Origin: Acidobacteriota bacterium
GTDB taxonomy: Bacteria; Acidobacteriota; Terriglobia; Terriglobales; Acidobacteriaceae
Length of the DNA stretch: 64,000 bases
Direction: 5' to 3'
Assembly (NCBI GenBank): GCA_003225075.1
Contig: QIAP01000042.1
Coordinates: forward strand, 1-64,000
In this document: positions 36,746 to 45,267 of the stretch, piece after piece
How the letters are laid out: each line of letters begins with the position of its first letter
How positions within the stretch are numbered: the stretch's first letter is position 1
Notes under the pieces: generated by a model
Seen by the model: the letters and a program-made list of their open reading frames with translations, nothing else
Told to the model about the DNA's origin: nothing
Databases searched by the model: none
Translations under genes and position numbers: made by a program

Positions 36746-36827
36746 GCCACAGAGTCACTGAGGCGCAGAGAAGAAGTCTATGGCTAAGATCAAAGCCTTT
36801 CGTTCCTCTGTGTCTGTGTCTACGTGC
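36746..36827. repeat. CACAGAG-type inverted repeat
   Basis: The left arm (36746-36772, containing CCACAGAGTCACTGAGG) and the right arm (36804-36827, TTCCTCTGTGTCTGTG) are near-reverse complements. They match the dispersed repeat type built on CCACAGAGACAC and AGAGGCACAGAG that recurs in many bacterial genomes. It lies between the two MacB-like permease genes. A single-armed relative lies at 54924-54953. Confidence 0.6.
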
Positions 36828-36845
36828 CGAATACTGCAGCGATCC

Positions 36846-38075
36846 CTATAATTCAAATCTCAATGCCGCGATTGGATCCAGCATCGCCGCCCGCCGCGCG
36901 GGATAGACCCCGAAGAACACTCCCACGCTGGCGGAAACCAGTAGGCCCGCCGCGACCGCCCAAAGCTTGATTTCCGAGGGCATGCCGATAATCGCCGTAA
37001 TTCCTTTCGCAACCGCGACTCCAAACAACACCCCCACCACTCCACCGACCAGAGCCATGGTCCCCGATTCAATCAGAAACTGCAGCAGCACGTCGTCCCG
37101 CGTGGCCCCCATGGCCTTCCGAATCCCGATCTCACGCGTGCGCTCGGTCACCGAGACCAGCATGATATTCATAATTACGATGCCGCCCACAATCAGCGAA
37201 ATCGCCGCGATCGCAATCATCGCGATGAAGAACGTCCCGCTCAGATTCGACCATATGCTTAGGAAGCTGGCGTTAGTCTCCGCGGCAAAACTGTCTGGCT
37301 TGCCCGGCAAATCGTGACGCCGGGCGCGCAGTATGGCGCGAGCTTCATCAATCGCGGCATCGAGCTGGCTGCCGACTCCGTTGGCCTTTCCCGAGATGCG
37401 GATGCTAGTGTGCACTCCGAACTGCTTGAGATAAGTGCTGATCGGGATGCCCACGAAATTGTCTCGGCTCTGTCCCAGGGTCTTGCCTTGCTTTTTGCCT
37501 ACGCCGATCACGCGGTAAAGCTGGCCCTCCACTCTGATTTCCTTGCCCAAGGGGTCAACGCCTGGAAACAGGGTATCAACCACGTCGGTGCCGATTACTG
37601 CCACGTTGGACCGGTTATTCTCATCACTTTGATTGAGCCAGCGTCCTGCGCCCAAATCCAGGTCGAGAATGGTAGCCATTGAAGGCGTCAGACCTCGCAC
37701 CCATGAGTCGCTGATCGATTGCTCGCCATATTTCACGTGGCCGTTGGCATTCAGGATTGACGCCCCAATCATCCTGCAATGTCTGCAGGCTCCGGCTACT
37801 GCCTCATAGTCCTCCATGGTGAGGTCCTTGCGCTTCTGACCTTCCAGCAGTTGATCGATGTTCGTGATCACAGGGCTGACTTTGCTGATGAGGAACACGT
37901 CCGCCCCCAGATTGAAAATCTTTTCCGCGACATAGCCATTGATCCCATTCACGAACGTCACCACCGCAATTACCGCAGCCACGCCGATTACTACGCCAAG
38001 CAGCGTGAGAACGGAGCGCAGCTTATTCGCCCACAAGGATTGCAGCGAAATACGAATGGCTTCTATGAGGTTCAT
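36846..38075 (-). CDS. MacB-like ABC transporter permease (no ATPase domain)
   Basis: A 409-residue permease from ATG 38075 (MNLIEAIRIS), the start that fits the family best. A TTG at 38111 adds 12 residues. Organisation is the same as its downstream neighbour: first helix after NKLRSVLTLLGVVIGVA, a large extracytoplasmic domain, then three C-terminal helices with [23 protein letters not shown]. No ATP-binding domain is present. With the second permease it could form a heteromeric exporter of the LolC/LolE or MacB kind. Cargo is unknown. An HpnI-like gene downstream hints at a lipid or glycolipid. Confidence 0.9.
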   Translation of the reverse strand: MNLIEAIRISLQSLWANKLRSVLTLLGVVIGVAAVIAVVTFVNGINGYVAEKIFNLGADVFLISKVSPVITNIDQLLEGQKRKDLTMEDYEAVAGACRHCRMIGASILNANGHVKYGEQSISDSWVRGLTPSMATILDLDLGAGRWLNQSDENNRSNVAVIGTDVVDTLFPGVDPLGKEIRVEGQLYRVIGVGKKQGKTLGQSRDNFVGIPISTYLKQFGVHTSIRISGKANGVGSQLDAAIDEARAILRARRHDLPGKPDSFAAETNASFLSIWSNLSGTFFIAMIAIAAISLIVGGIVIMNIMLVSVTERTREIGIRKAMGATRDDVLLQFLIESGTMALVGGVVGVLFGVAVAKGITAIIGMPSEIKLWAVAAGLLVSASVGVFFGVYPARRAAMLDPIAALRFEL

Positions 38076-38248
38076 GAGGTGACAGATGGCAGGAAGCAAG
38101 CCCTGCCGCAAGCCTAAGCATCAGTTTAGCAGGCACGATGCAGCCGCCCTTACGAGGTTGTTTAAGTAGGAGTTCGTCGCGCCCTGCGATCGGCGGGCTG
38201 TCCCTGTGAACTTGCCACCTGCTTCCTATGACCCCCACCGGCATCGAA

Positions 38249-38254
38249 TATAAT
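38249..38254 (+). promoter_or_regulatory. -10 box of the RNase P RNA promoter
   Basis: A perfect TATAAT lies 7 bases before position 38261, almost exactly where the RNase P RNA P1 helix begins. No good -35 box is present at 16-18 bases upstream. A promoter starting the RNA is the simplest reading. Confidence 0.55.
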
Positions 38255-38259
38255 AAATA

Positions 38260-38693
38260 AGTTGGCAGCCGGACCGGACGGTCGCTTCCGCCCCTTCGGG
38301 CGGTGGGAGAGGAAAGTCCGAACTCCGCAGAGCAGTGTGCCGGATAACGTCCGGGAGGGCGCCCCGTCCTTGCATTTTTTGCAAGCTCGGGGATGACTCG
38401 ACGGAAAGTGCCACAGAAAACATACCGCCTCGTGCCGCAAGGCCGCGGTAAGGGTGAAAAGGTGCGGTAAGGGCGCACCGCCGCCGCAGTAATGCGGCGG
38501 GCAGGGCAAACCCCACACGGAGCAAGACCAAATAGGGAGGGAGTCCCGGCTTCGGCCGGGACACGTGCTGGCTCGGCGCGTCCCACCTCCGGGTAGGTCG
38601 CTAGAGCTTCGCAGTAATGCGTGGCCCAGAGGAATGACCGTCCTGCCGGATCACTCCGGCAGACAGAATTCGGCTTACAGGTCCGGCTGCTAA
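38260..38693 (+). ncRNA. rnpB: RNase P RNA (bacterial class A)
   Basis: Catalytic RNA that trims the 5' leaders of tRNA precursors. Helix P1 is an exact 11-base-pair match of 38265-38275 with 38680-38690. The universally conserved P4 segments are present: GAGGAAAGTCCGAACTCC near 38334 and ACAGAATTCGGCTTAC near 38664. Conserved internal parts such as the AGGGTGAAAAGG loop and GCAAACCCCAC are also visible. Length of about 430 nt is normal for a type A molecule. It is transcribed on the plus strand between divergent and convergent protein genes. Confidence 0.96.
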
Positions 38694-38733
38694 TTTCAAT
38701 TCACTATCAGACTTCTGGGGACTATCGCTACGT

Positions 38734-39771
38734 CTACGACGACGGCCCCGCCAGTTGTTCCACATGTGGCGCCTGCCCGCCCAGCCATTCCGGATGATGG
38801 GCGGTAGAATCGAAGTGTTCCGAGGTCTTGAACAACTCGTAATGTCCGCTCGCCGCCGCCTGCTCGGTCTTTTTCAGCAGTGCTGCTATCTGATCTTTGC
38901 TCATAGGACGAAAGCTACGCGCCGCCTCGAATGCCTGCTCGAGAATCTTCTCGCCGTCGATGCCTGTAATTACCACAGAAGTCGGCAGATTCATCGCATA
39001 GTGCAGGCACTCGACCGGCCGCACGGTCTTGCTTTTCAAAATAATTCCGTCGCCCATAGACTTCATTCCCAGCACGCCGATCCCCTGTTCGACGAGCTTT
39101 GGCAATACCAGCTTTTCAAAGCTGCGGAAATGTGTGTCCATCACGTTGAGCGGCATCTGCACCGTGTCGAAGCGGAATCCGTGGTCCGCCGCCACTTTTA
39201 GCATATAGAGATGTACGTGTGGGTCTTTGTGCCCAGTAAACCCGATGTAGCGAATCTTGCCCGCTTTCTTGGCTTCGAGCACAGCCTCCTGCGCTCCGCC
39301 TTGGGCGAATATCCGGTCCGGATCTTCAAAGCGTATGATCTCGTGATGCTGCATCAGGTCCACATGGTCGGTCTGTAGCCGTTTGAGCGACTCATCGATT
39401 TGTTTCGCGGCTTCTTGTTTGGTGCGGCCGTCGAGCTTGGTCATCAGGAAAACTTTTTGACGATATCCGTTCTGCAAAGCTTTTCCCATCCGAATCTCGC
39501 TCTGCCCCTCGTTGTAATCCCAGGAGTTGTCCATAAAGTTGATGCCCCGGTCTATGGCGGACCGGATCAGGCGAATGCTTTGAGCCTCTTCGATTTTCGG
39601 CTGGCCAATATGAAAGCCACCCATTCCAAGCGCTGAAATCTTTTCGCCCGTTTTTCCGAGCGTGCGGTACGGCATGTCTCCTTGGGAACTCTGTGCTGCC
39701 ATAAAATCACTCCCTACTGAAGATGTCATCCCTAGAACTGCCAATCCCTTCAGAAACTCACGACGTTGCAT
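38734..39771 (-). CDS. Tat-exported aldo/keto reductase family protein
   Basis: Oxidoreductase of the aldo/keto reductase (TIM-barrel) family, 345 residues. The start at 39771 is chosen because AGAGGT precedes it and the twin-arginine signal (MQRREFLKGLAVLG) begins there. The longer frame to 39837 is unlikely. Barrel motifs include GINFMDNSWDYNEG with the catalytic Asp and Tyr, LMTKLDGR with the Lys, and DLMQHHEI with the His position. The C-terminal part carries an SKDQIAALLKKT helix typical of the exported acidobacterial members. An NADPH-binding role in the periplasm is puzzling unless cofactor is loaded before export. Confidence 0.87.
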   Translation of the reverse strand: MQRREFLKGLAVLGMTSSVGSDFMAAQSSQGDMPYRTLGKTGEKISALGMGGFHIGQPKIEEAQSIRLIRSAIDRGINFMDNSWDYNEGQSEIRMGKALQNGYRQKVFLMTKLDGRTKQEAAKQIDESLKRLQTDHVDLMQHHEIIRFEDPDRIFAQGGAQEAVLEAKKAGKIRYIGFTGHKDPHVHLYMLKVAADHGFRFDTVQMPLNVMDTHFRSFEKLVLPKLVEQGIGVLGMKSMGDGIILKSKTVRPVECLHYAMNLPTSVVITGIDGEKILEQAFEAARSFRPMSKDQIAALLKKTEQAAASGHYELFKTSEHFDSTAHHPEWLGGQAPHVEQLAGPSS

Positions 39772-40225
39772 GGACAATACCTCTGTTGAGCCCCCGCTTA
39801 ACAGCAATCTACAGATAGTCTTTCCCGTACAGAACAAAGATCAGAGCGTGTACAACCCTGGGTTACATCTTGCAAGATTCCCGGCAACTACCATTTCACC
39901 GCAACACTAAATGCGTGAACGCTCCCGGTCTATACTGTGAGAATTGTATATTCTTCGGTTGGCGACTTTGCAGAGTCTCAGAGGCGGAGACTTCCCAATA
40001 CGGGATGGGGCTTCCGTAATTACCGCGAATCCCATTTGCCGCCTCTCAATTATTCTGATAAGCTGGCCCGCAGTTTCCGGGGACATCTTTCAATGTACAG
40101 AGGTTTTCAGGCCGAACCCTCTCTTCCCCTAGTTTGCCTTCAGTAGACCCGTTACCTTAGCGGATCTTGGCTGTTGGTGTTCCGTAGCTGTGCATTCTCA
40201 CCTCTCCCCGGAACAGAGAGGATAT
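39772..40225. other. Divergent intergenic region
   Basis: About 450 bases lie between the aldo/keto reductase and sedolisin starts. Small frames here (such as 39937-40146) look like noise. Features seen are a GTCTC/GAGAC hairpin near 39976-39992 and a CCTCTC/GAGAGG hairpin at 40201-40221 that covers the sedolisin ribosome binding site. Promoters could not be assigned. Confidence 0.45.
40201..40221 (+). promoter_or_regulatory. Hairpin over the sedolisin ribosome binding site
   Basis: CCTCTC (40201-40206) can pair with GAGAGG (40216-40221). The 3' arm is the Shine-Dalgarno of the gene starting at ATG 40226, so folding would mask it. The stem is only six pairs, so any regulatory role is tentative. 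Confidence 0.4.
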
Positions 40226-41842
40226 ATGTCATCTCCGAAAGATCGCATTCCTGTACCAGGCAGTGAGCGGGCTCCGCTCCCGGGCGCGCGTGCCGTGGGC
40301 GCGGCCAATCCAGACGAATCCATTCAAGTCACCGTACTTCTCCGTCCGCGTGCTGCAAAGGATGCGCCCAACATCGAACTGCTAGCTTCACGTATGCCAC
40401 AAGAACGTCAACACATGACCCGCGAAGATCTCGGCAAGAATCGCGGCGCTGATCCTCAGGATATTGCCAAAATAGAAGCGTTCGCCCACGACCATCGCCT
40501 CGCCGTGGTTGAAGCGAACCCGGCTGAGCGACGAGTTGTGCTCTCAGGCACAGTCGCCAGCTTTAACCAGGCCTTCGATGTCGACCTGCAGCGGTTCGAA
40601 CATCCCCAAGGTTCCTATCGTGGACGCACCGGCCCAGTGCACATACCTGCCGATATTGCGGACATCGTGCAAGGTGTTTTTGGACTGGACAATCGCCCGC
40701 AGGCGAAAGCGCATTTTCAGAGGACCCGACGGCCAAGAGGCTTAGGCGCGCGCACTGCCGGAACGTCCTTTACTCCCACTCAAATCGCAGATCTGTACAA
40801 CTTCCCCTCTGGAGACGGAACCGGACAATGCATTGCGCTGATTGAATTGGGCGGCGGTTACCGTCCTCGCGATCTGAAAACATATTTCGATCAGCTTGGA
40901 CTGCCACATCCCACTGTAAGGGCGGTATCTGTGGATGGCGGTCACAATCATCCCGGCTCGGATGCCGACGGTGAGGTCATGCTGGATATAGAAGTGGCTG
41001 CTGGCGTGGCGCCCAAGAGCAAGGTGATCGTGTACTTTGCTCCCAATACGGACCAGGGATTCCTGGACGCGATCATCAAGGCGGTTCACGATAAGCAGCA
41101 CAATCCCTCCGTCATTTCCATCAGTTGGGGTGGGCCAGAATCCGCCTGGACCACGCAGGCCTTACAGGCTTTCGACCAGGCATTTCAGGATGCCGCAGCC
41201 GTCGGCGTAACCGTGTGCTGCGCCGCTGGCGACAATGGCTCAACCGATGGTGTGAACGATGGATTGCAGCACGTGGATTTTCCTGCGTCCAGTCCTTTTG
41301 CTCTGGCCTGTGGTGGGACAAGTCTGCAAGCCTCTGGGAAGACGATTTCTTCAGAAACCGTCTGGGACGATGCTCCTACTAGCGCCACCGGCGGTGGAAT
41401 TAGTGACTTCTTCCCGCTACCGAGCTGGCAATCCGGAACCAACGTGCCCTCATCGGCCAACCCTGATCACCACAAAGGAAGAGGCTTGCCCGATATCGCG
41501 GGAGACGCCGACCCCAACACTGGCTACGCGGTAATCGTGGACGGACAACAAGAGGTCATCGGAGGAACCAGTGCCGTAGCACCACTCTGGGCCGGACTGA
41601 TTGCAAGGATCAATCAGCAACTGGGAAATACTTTGGGTTATCTCAACCCGCTACTCTACGGCCCACTTTCCCAATCCGGCGCCCTCCATGACATCACCCA
41701 AGGCAACAATGGCACGTATACGGCAGGCATCGGGTGGGATCCCTGCACCGGTTGGGGAACTCCAGATGGAACCAGGTTACTTTCGGCGTTGACTCCCAAG
41801 GCCGCGGCGAAAGCAGCCGGAAAAGGTTCAAAAGTGGCATAA
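40226..41842 (+). CDS. S53 sedolisin/kumamolisin-like serine peptidase
   Basis: Acid-acting carboxyl-serine peptidase of 538 residues. The propeptide (about 30-185) ends before the catalytic domain near residue 190. The Ser-Glu-Asp triad is visible as ExxxD in DGEVMLDIEVA, SISWG for the oxyanion Asp, and GGTSAVAPLW for the Ser. A calcium-site-type C-terminal block (GWDPCTGWGTP) ends the domain. ATG 40226 is preferred, as AGAGAGGA lies just upstream. No typical signal peptide is seen, as in known kumamolisins. Likely secreted by an unconventional route or by propeptide-assisted export. Confidence 0.92.
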   Translation: MSSPKDRIPVPGSERAPLPGARAVGAANPDESIQVTVLLRPRAAKDAPNIELLASRMPQERQHMTREDLGKNRGADPQDIAKIEAFAHDHRLAVVEANPAERRVVLSGTVASFNQAFDVDLQRFEHPQGSYRGRTGPVHIPADIADIVQGVFGLDNRPQAKAHFQRTRRPRGLGARTAGTSFTPTQIADLYNFPSGDGTGQCIALIELGGGYRPRDLKTYFDQLGLPHPTVRAVSVDGGHNHPGSDADGEVMLDIEVAAGVAPKSKVIVYFAPNTDQGFLDAIIKAVHDKQHNPSVISISWGGPESAWTTQALQAFDQAFQDAAAVGVTVCCAAGDNGSTDGVNDGLQHVDFPASSPFALACGGTSLQASGKTISSETVWDDAPTSATGGGISDFFPLPSWQSGTNVPSSANPDHHKGRGLPDIAGDADPNTGYAVIVDGQQEVIGGTSAVAPLWAGLIARINQQLGNTLGYLNPLLYGPLSQSGALHDITQGNNGTYTAGIGWDPCTGWGTPDGTRLLSALTPKAAAKAAGKGSKVA

Positions 41843-41866
41843 CCCGTAGCTCCTGCGAACTGGCTA

Positions 41867-41910
41867 GTTCGGACAATGGCGCGGGCTCCAGCCCGCTCTA
41901 TTGTCCGAAC
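41867..41910 (+). terminator. Long hairpin after the sedolisin gene
   Basis: GTTCGGACAAT (41867-41877) pairs with ATTGTCCGAAC (41900-41910). An inner GCGGGC pairs with GCCCGC, with 3-nt internal bulges between. It lies 24 bases past the stop codon with no T-run after it. It may be a terminator or a REP-like palindrome. Confidence 0.5.
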
Positions 41911-42025
41911 ACATTAAGCCTAGCTTCGGGGAATCCTCTACATCCGCGCAACAAATATTTCCGGGATCTCTCCCCAGCAGATAGAATTGCCTGCAACCTT
42001 TAATTTCAAGTCAGGAGTCATGCTT

Positions 42026-42205
42026 ATGTCAGCACCTAGCCGCCGGCCGGAGATTCGTCGTCGGCGCGCACGTAAAGAAAAAATTCTAAAGTTGCGGAAG
42101 CGCTTGGCTGCGGCCTCCTCGGACACCGATCGGAACCGCATCACCGGCAAGATCAATCGCCTCGGTTTGAGCTCGCCTGGAACTCCGCTATTGAAACAGG
42201 ACTGA
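42026..42205 (+). CDS. Small basic protein, possibly DUF6800-like
   Basis: A 59-residue protein starting at ATG 42026 with AGGAG 8 bases upstream. It is dominated by Arg/Lys in the first half (RRPEIRRRRARKEKILKLRKRL), predicted as one helix, followed by a short tail. The arginine-rich helix resembles small proteins of Planctomycetes and Acidobacteria that I recall as DUF6800, but I am not sure. Nucleic-acid binding is possible. It stands alone, downstream of sedolisin and convergent with the GT4 gene. Confidence 0.5.
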   Translation: MSAPSRRPEIRRRRARKEKILKLRKRLAAASSDTDRNRITGKINRLGLSSPGTPLLKQD

Positions 42206-42217
42206 AGCAACTCAGGG

Positions 42218-43405
42218 TTACGCGGGGATGCTGTGGACCCCAGGGCGGGTTTTGGAATCATCAGACAGCTTGGCATTACCCGCGACCTGCTCATACACCG
42301 AAAGAATCCGCCGCACCGAACCATCCCAGGAAAACCTGCTGGATTGCTCGTAGCTACGCTCTTTGAGCTTGTCCCGCAGTGCTTTATCGACGAGCACGCG
42401 GTGTACGGCGCGCATAATCTCAAACACGTTCTCTGGATTCACCAGCACTGCCGCGTTGCCGGTTACTTCGGGCAAAGAAGATGTATTCGAGGTCACGACC
42501 GGCGTTCCATGCGCCATCGCCTCCAGTGGCGGCAGGCCAAATCCCTCGTACAGTGAAGGAAATACGAAAACCTTGGCGGCATCGTAGAAGATCCGCAACA
42601 CTTCTATGGGCACAAACCCTAGAAAGCGCACATCATTTTGCACTCCGCTCCTGATCACGGTGCGACGCAAGTCAGGATGGCTGGAAAGGTCGTCTCCAAT
42701 GATGATCAGCTTCAGATCGCGGAGCTTGTTTTCTTTGTCAAGTTCGGTCTTCAGTGCCGAAAAAGCCTCAATGATGCGCACCAGATTCTTATGTGGACTG
42801 ATCCGCCCCGCATAGAGCACAAAGGGATAATTCACCAGGTAGCGCTCGGCGATCAATTGACGGTCGGCGTCGGTAGCGTGACCTCGCAGAAAACGCTCGT
42901 CGATAGCGTTATAAACAACCTCGATACACGCGGGAGCGATACCGAATAGTTTTTCAATCTCGTTCTTGGTGAATTGCGAGACCGCGAAAATGCGGTCCGC
43001 ATTTTTCAGTACACGTCGTGTGAGATGCAAGTGCAAAGCACGACGGACACTGGAATGATCCCGTGCCCGGTACAAGTGCTCTAGCACGTCATGAACCGTC
43101 ATTACGTAGGGACATGGCAGCGCTCGCGGCAACCAAAACAGGTGTGGGATGTGTACCAGGTCGCATCTCAGTCGCTTCAGAATTTTCCGGAATTCAAAAT
43201 AACCCTTGGGCTCGGTGTCGGGATCAAGCAGCGGGACAGTATGAAAATTAGCCGGCAAGGGACCTATCTCCTCTACCTTCACCGGCGAACCCATAAGGAA
43301 GTATTGGTTGTTGTGATCGAGCCGCCCGAGGGCTCGCACCACGTTGCGGATGTAGGTGCCCACGCCGAACTCGGTCATCCGGCGTATATCAATGCCAATT
43401 TTCAC
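42218..43405 (-). CDS. GT4-family glycosyltransferase
   Basis: GT-B-fold retaining glycosyltransferase of 395 residues, probably acting in the cytoplasm on a lipid-linked or cell-surface glycan. The N-terminal Rossmann domain has FGVGTYIRNVVRAL and the DLVHIPHLFWLP segment. The C-terminal one has VLYAGRISPHKN and the E-x7-E motif in YEGFGLPPLEAMAHG. The substrate sugar is not decidable. It follows glyA by about 40 bases on the minus strand and may be transcribed with it, though no functional link is obvious. Confidence 0.9.
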   Translation of the reverse strand: MKIGIDIRRMTEFGVGTYIRNVVRALGRLDHNNQYFLMGSPVKVEEIGPLPANFHTVPLLDPDTEPKGYFEFRKILKRLRCDLVHIPHLFWLPRALPCPYVMTVHDVLEHLYRARDHSSVRRALHLHLTRRVLKNADRIFAVSQFTKNEIEKLFGIAPACIEVVYNAIDERFLRGHATDADRQLIAERYLVNYPFVLYAGRISPHKNLVRIIEAFSALKTELDKENKLRDLKLIIIGDDLSSHPDLRRTVIRSGVQNDVRFLGFVPIEVLRIFYDAAKVFVFPSLYEGFGLPPLEAMAHGTPVVTSNTSSLPEVTGNAAVLVNPENVFEIMRAVHRVLVDKALRDKLKERSYEQSSRFSWDGSVRRILSVYEQVAGNAKLSDDSKTRPGVHSIPA

Positions 43406-43445
43406 GTGACGAGTATACCCGCATCATGTCCGCACTCCATGTTGC

Positions 43446-44735
43446 CTAGGCGCGAACTTCTGCCTGTGCCCTTACTCTGCGCTCTGAATAGAGCGGGAAT
43501 GTCTCAGCAAGTTCCAGCACCTGCTTATGAATTCTGGACAACACGACAGCGTCAGTGGGATTGTGGAGTGCCTCGGAAATCCAGCGTCCGACTTGACGCA
43601 TTTCGGATTCCTTCATGCCTCGAGTGGTGAGTGCAGGAGTGCCGATGCGAATGCCACTCGGTTTCATTGGCGGGTTAGTATCGAAAGGAATGGCGTTCTT
43701 ATTGACGGTAATCGCAGCCTCACCCAAAGCTTTTTCTGCTTCACTGCCAAACATCCCTTGGGAGAAAACGTCGACTAGCATCAAATGCGTATCGGTGCCG
43801 CCGGAAATGATGCGGAAGCCCTCGGTTGCAAGGGTCTCGGCGAGAACCTTGGCATTAGCCACAATCTGCAGCGCGTAATCACGGAACGAAGGCTGCATGG
43901 CTTCGTGAAAGCAGACGGCCTTGGCGGCGATGATGTGAACCAGCGGCCCACCTTGCATTCCGGGAAAAACTACCTTGTCGATGGCGGCGGCGTGTTCTTG
44001 TTTGCAGAGAATCATTCCGGCACGGGGTCCGCGCAGCGTCTTGTGGGTCGTCGAAGTCACGATTTGAGCATGCGGCACGGGAGATGGATGCACGCCGCCT
44101 GCAACCAGTCCAGCGAAGTGCGCCATGTCCACCAAGTAAAGTGCGCCGACTTTGTCAGCAATCTGACGCATGCGAGCGAAGTCAATGATTCGAGGATAGG
44201 CGCTACCACCGCCGATGATCAGCTTGGGACGCTCGCGCTCGGCAAGTTTTTCCAGATCGTCGTAATCAATCGTTTCCGCTTCTTTGGTCACCCCGTAGGG
44301 AACGATGTGATACGTTTTCCCTGAAAAATTCAGATGATGTCCGTGAGTGAGATGACCGCCATGCGCCAGGTTCAATCCCAGGATCGTGTCCCCGGGCTGC
44401 AGTACGGCTGCGTAGGCCTCCATGTTGGCCTGCGAACCAGCGTGCGGCTGCACATTGGCATGCTCGGCGCCAAACAACTGCTTAGCGCGCGTGCGCGCCA
44501 ATTCTTCCACGATATCGGCGAACTCGCATCCGCCGTAGTAGCGCTTGCCCGGGTAGCCCTCGGCGTATTTGTTGGTAAAAACCGAACCCATGGCTTCAAG
44601 TACGGCCTCGCTGACGAAGTTCTCTGACGCGATCAATTCCAGTCCCTCGTGCTGGCGGCGAACCTCGTTGTCAATGGCCGTGGCAATCTGTGGATCGATC
44701 TCCGCTAGCGGGCGATACATGGCAGCAGGCTTCAT
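43446..44735 (-). CDS. glyA: Serine hydroxymethyltransferase
   Basis: PLP enzyme converting serine plus tetrahydrofolate to glycine plus methylene-tetrahydrofolate. The 429-residue product starts at 44735 ([10 protein letters not shown]), which fits family length. A longer frame to 44858 has no support. Landmarks are LIASENFVS (34-42), the [11 protein letters not shown] pocket, and the Schiff-base Lys232 in [19 protein letters not shown] gene ends 13 bases upstream and a GT4 gene follows, so glyA probably sits in a minus-strand operon. Confidence 0.97.
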   Translation of the reverse strand: MKPAAMYRPLAEIDPQIATAIDNEVRRQHEGLELIASENFVSEAVLEAMGSVFTNKYAEGYPGKRYYGGCEFADIVEELARTRAKQLFGAEHANVQPHAGSQANMEAYAAVLQPGDTILGLNLAHGGHLTHGHHLNFSGKTYHIVPYGVTKEAETIDYDDLEKLAERERPKLIIGGGSAYPRIIDFARMRQIADKVGALYLVDMAHFAGLVAGGVHPSPVPHAQIVTSTTHKTLRGPRAGMILCKQEHAAAIDKVVFPGMQGGPLVHIIAAKAVCFHEAMQPSFRDYALQIVANAKVLAETLATEGFRIISGGTDTHLMLVDVFSQGMFGSEAEKALGEAAITVNKNAIPFDTNPPMKPSGIRIGTPALTTRGMKESEMRQVGRWISEALHNPTDAVVLSRIHKQVLELAETFPLYSERRVRAQAEVRA

Positions 44736-44748
44736 ATCTTTCTCACCC

Positions 44749-45234
44749 TTATTCTTGCACAGCAATCGGGCTGTATACCGTAGGATCGTGAATCTCCATA
44801 TATCTCTCCGGCGCTTTAAGCGGCGTGAAGCCAAAGTGAGCGTAGAGCCTGTGGGCATCGCGTGTAAGCAGGCTCCAACGTCGCAGACCCTGCAGCCGGG
44901 GATGCGCCATGATGCATTGCATCATCCACTTGCCCAGGCCCTGGCCACGGTATGGTTCCAGAACAAACACATCGCCGAGATAGGCATAAGTCGCATAGTC
45001 AGAGATGATACGAGCGAAGCCTGCCTGTTTGTCTGCGTTGTACATGCCGAAGCACAGAGAGTGCTCGATGGAACGCGCGACGGTTTTCTTGGGGATTCCT
45101 CTTGCCCAGTAACAGTCAGTTAGAAAGTGGTGGATTAGATTCAGATCTAAACGGGACCGATCTGTACTCACCAGAAACTCGTCCTTGCGGCATTCGTATA
45201 GATCTGCTGGCCGCTTTGCCGTCGTGATAGCCAT
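44749..45234 (-). CDS. GNAT-family N-acetyltransferase
   Basis: Small acetyl-CoA-dependent transferase of 161 residues. Motif A, which binds the CoA pyrophosphate, is [17 protein letters not shown], followed by motif [12 protein letters not shown]. The acceptor, an amine on a protein or metabolite, is unknown. It ends 13 bases before glyA on the same strand, so the two are very likely cotranscribed. A standalone start at 45234 (MAITTAKRP) is consistent with the family's usual length. Confidence 0.88.
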   Translation of the reverse strand: MAITTAKRPADLYECRKDEFLVSTDRSRLDLNLIHHFLTDCYWARGIPKKTVARSIEHSLCFGMYNADKQAGFARIISDYATYAYLGDVFVLEPYRGQGLGKWMMQCIMAHPRLQGLRRWSLLTRDAHRLYAHFGFTPLKAPERYMEIHDPTVYSPIAVQE

Positions 45235-45267
45235 GTATTGATAGTACAGCGGGGTGGGACGGCGCTG

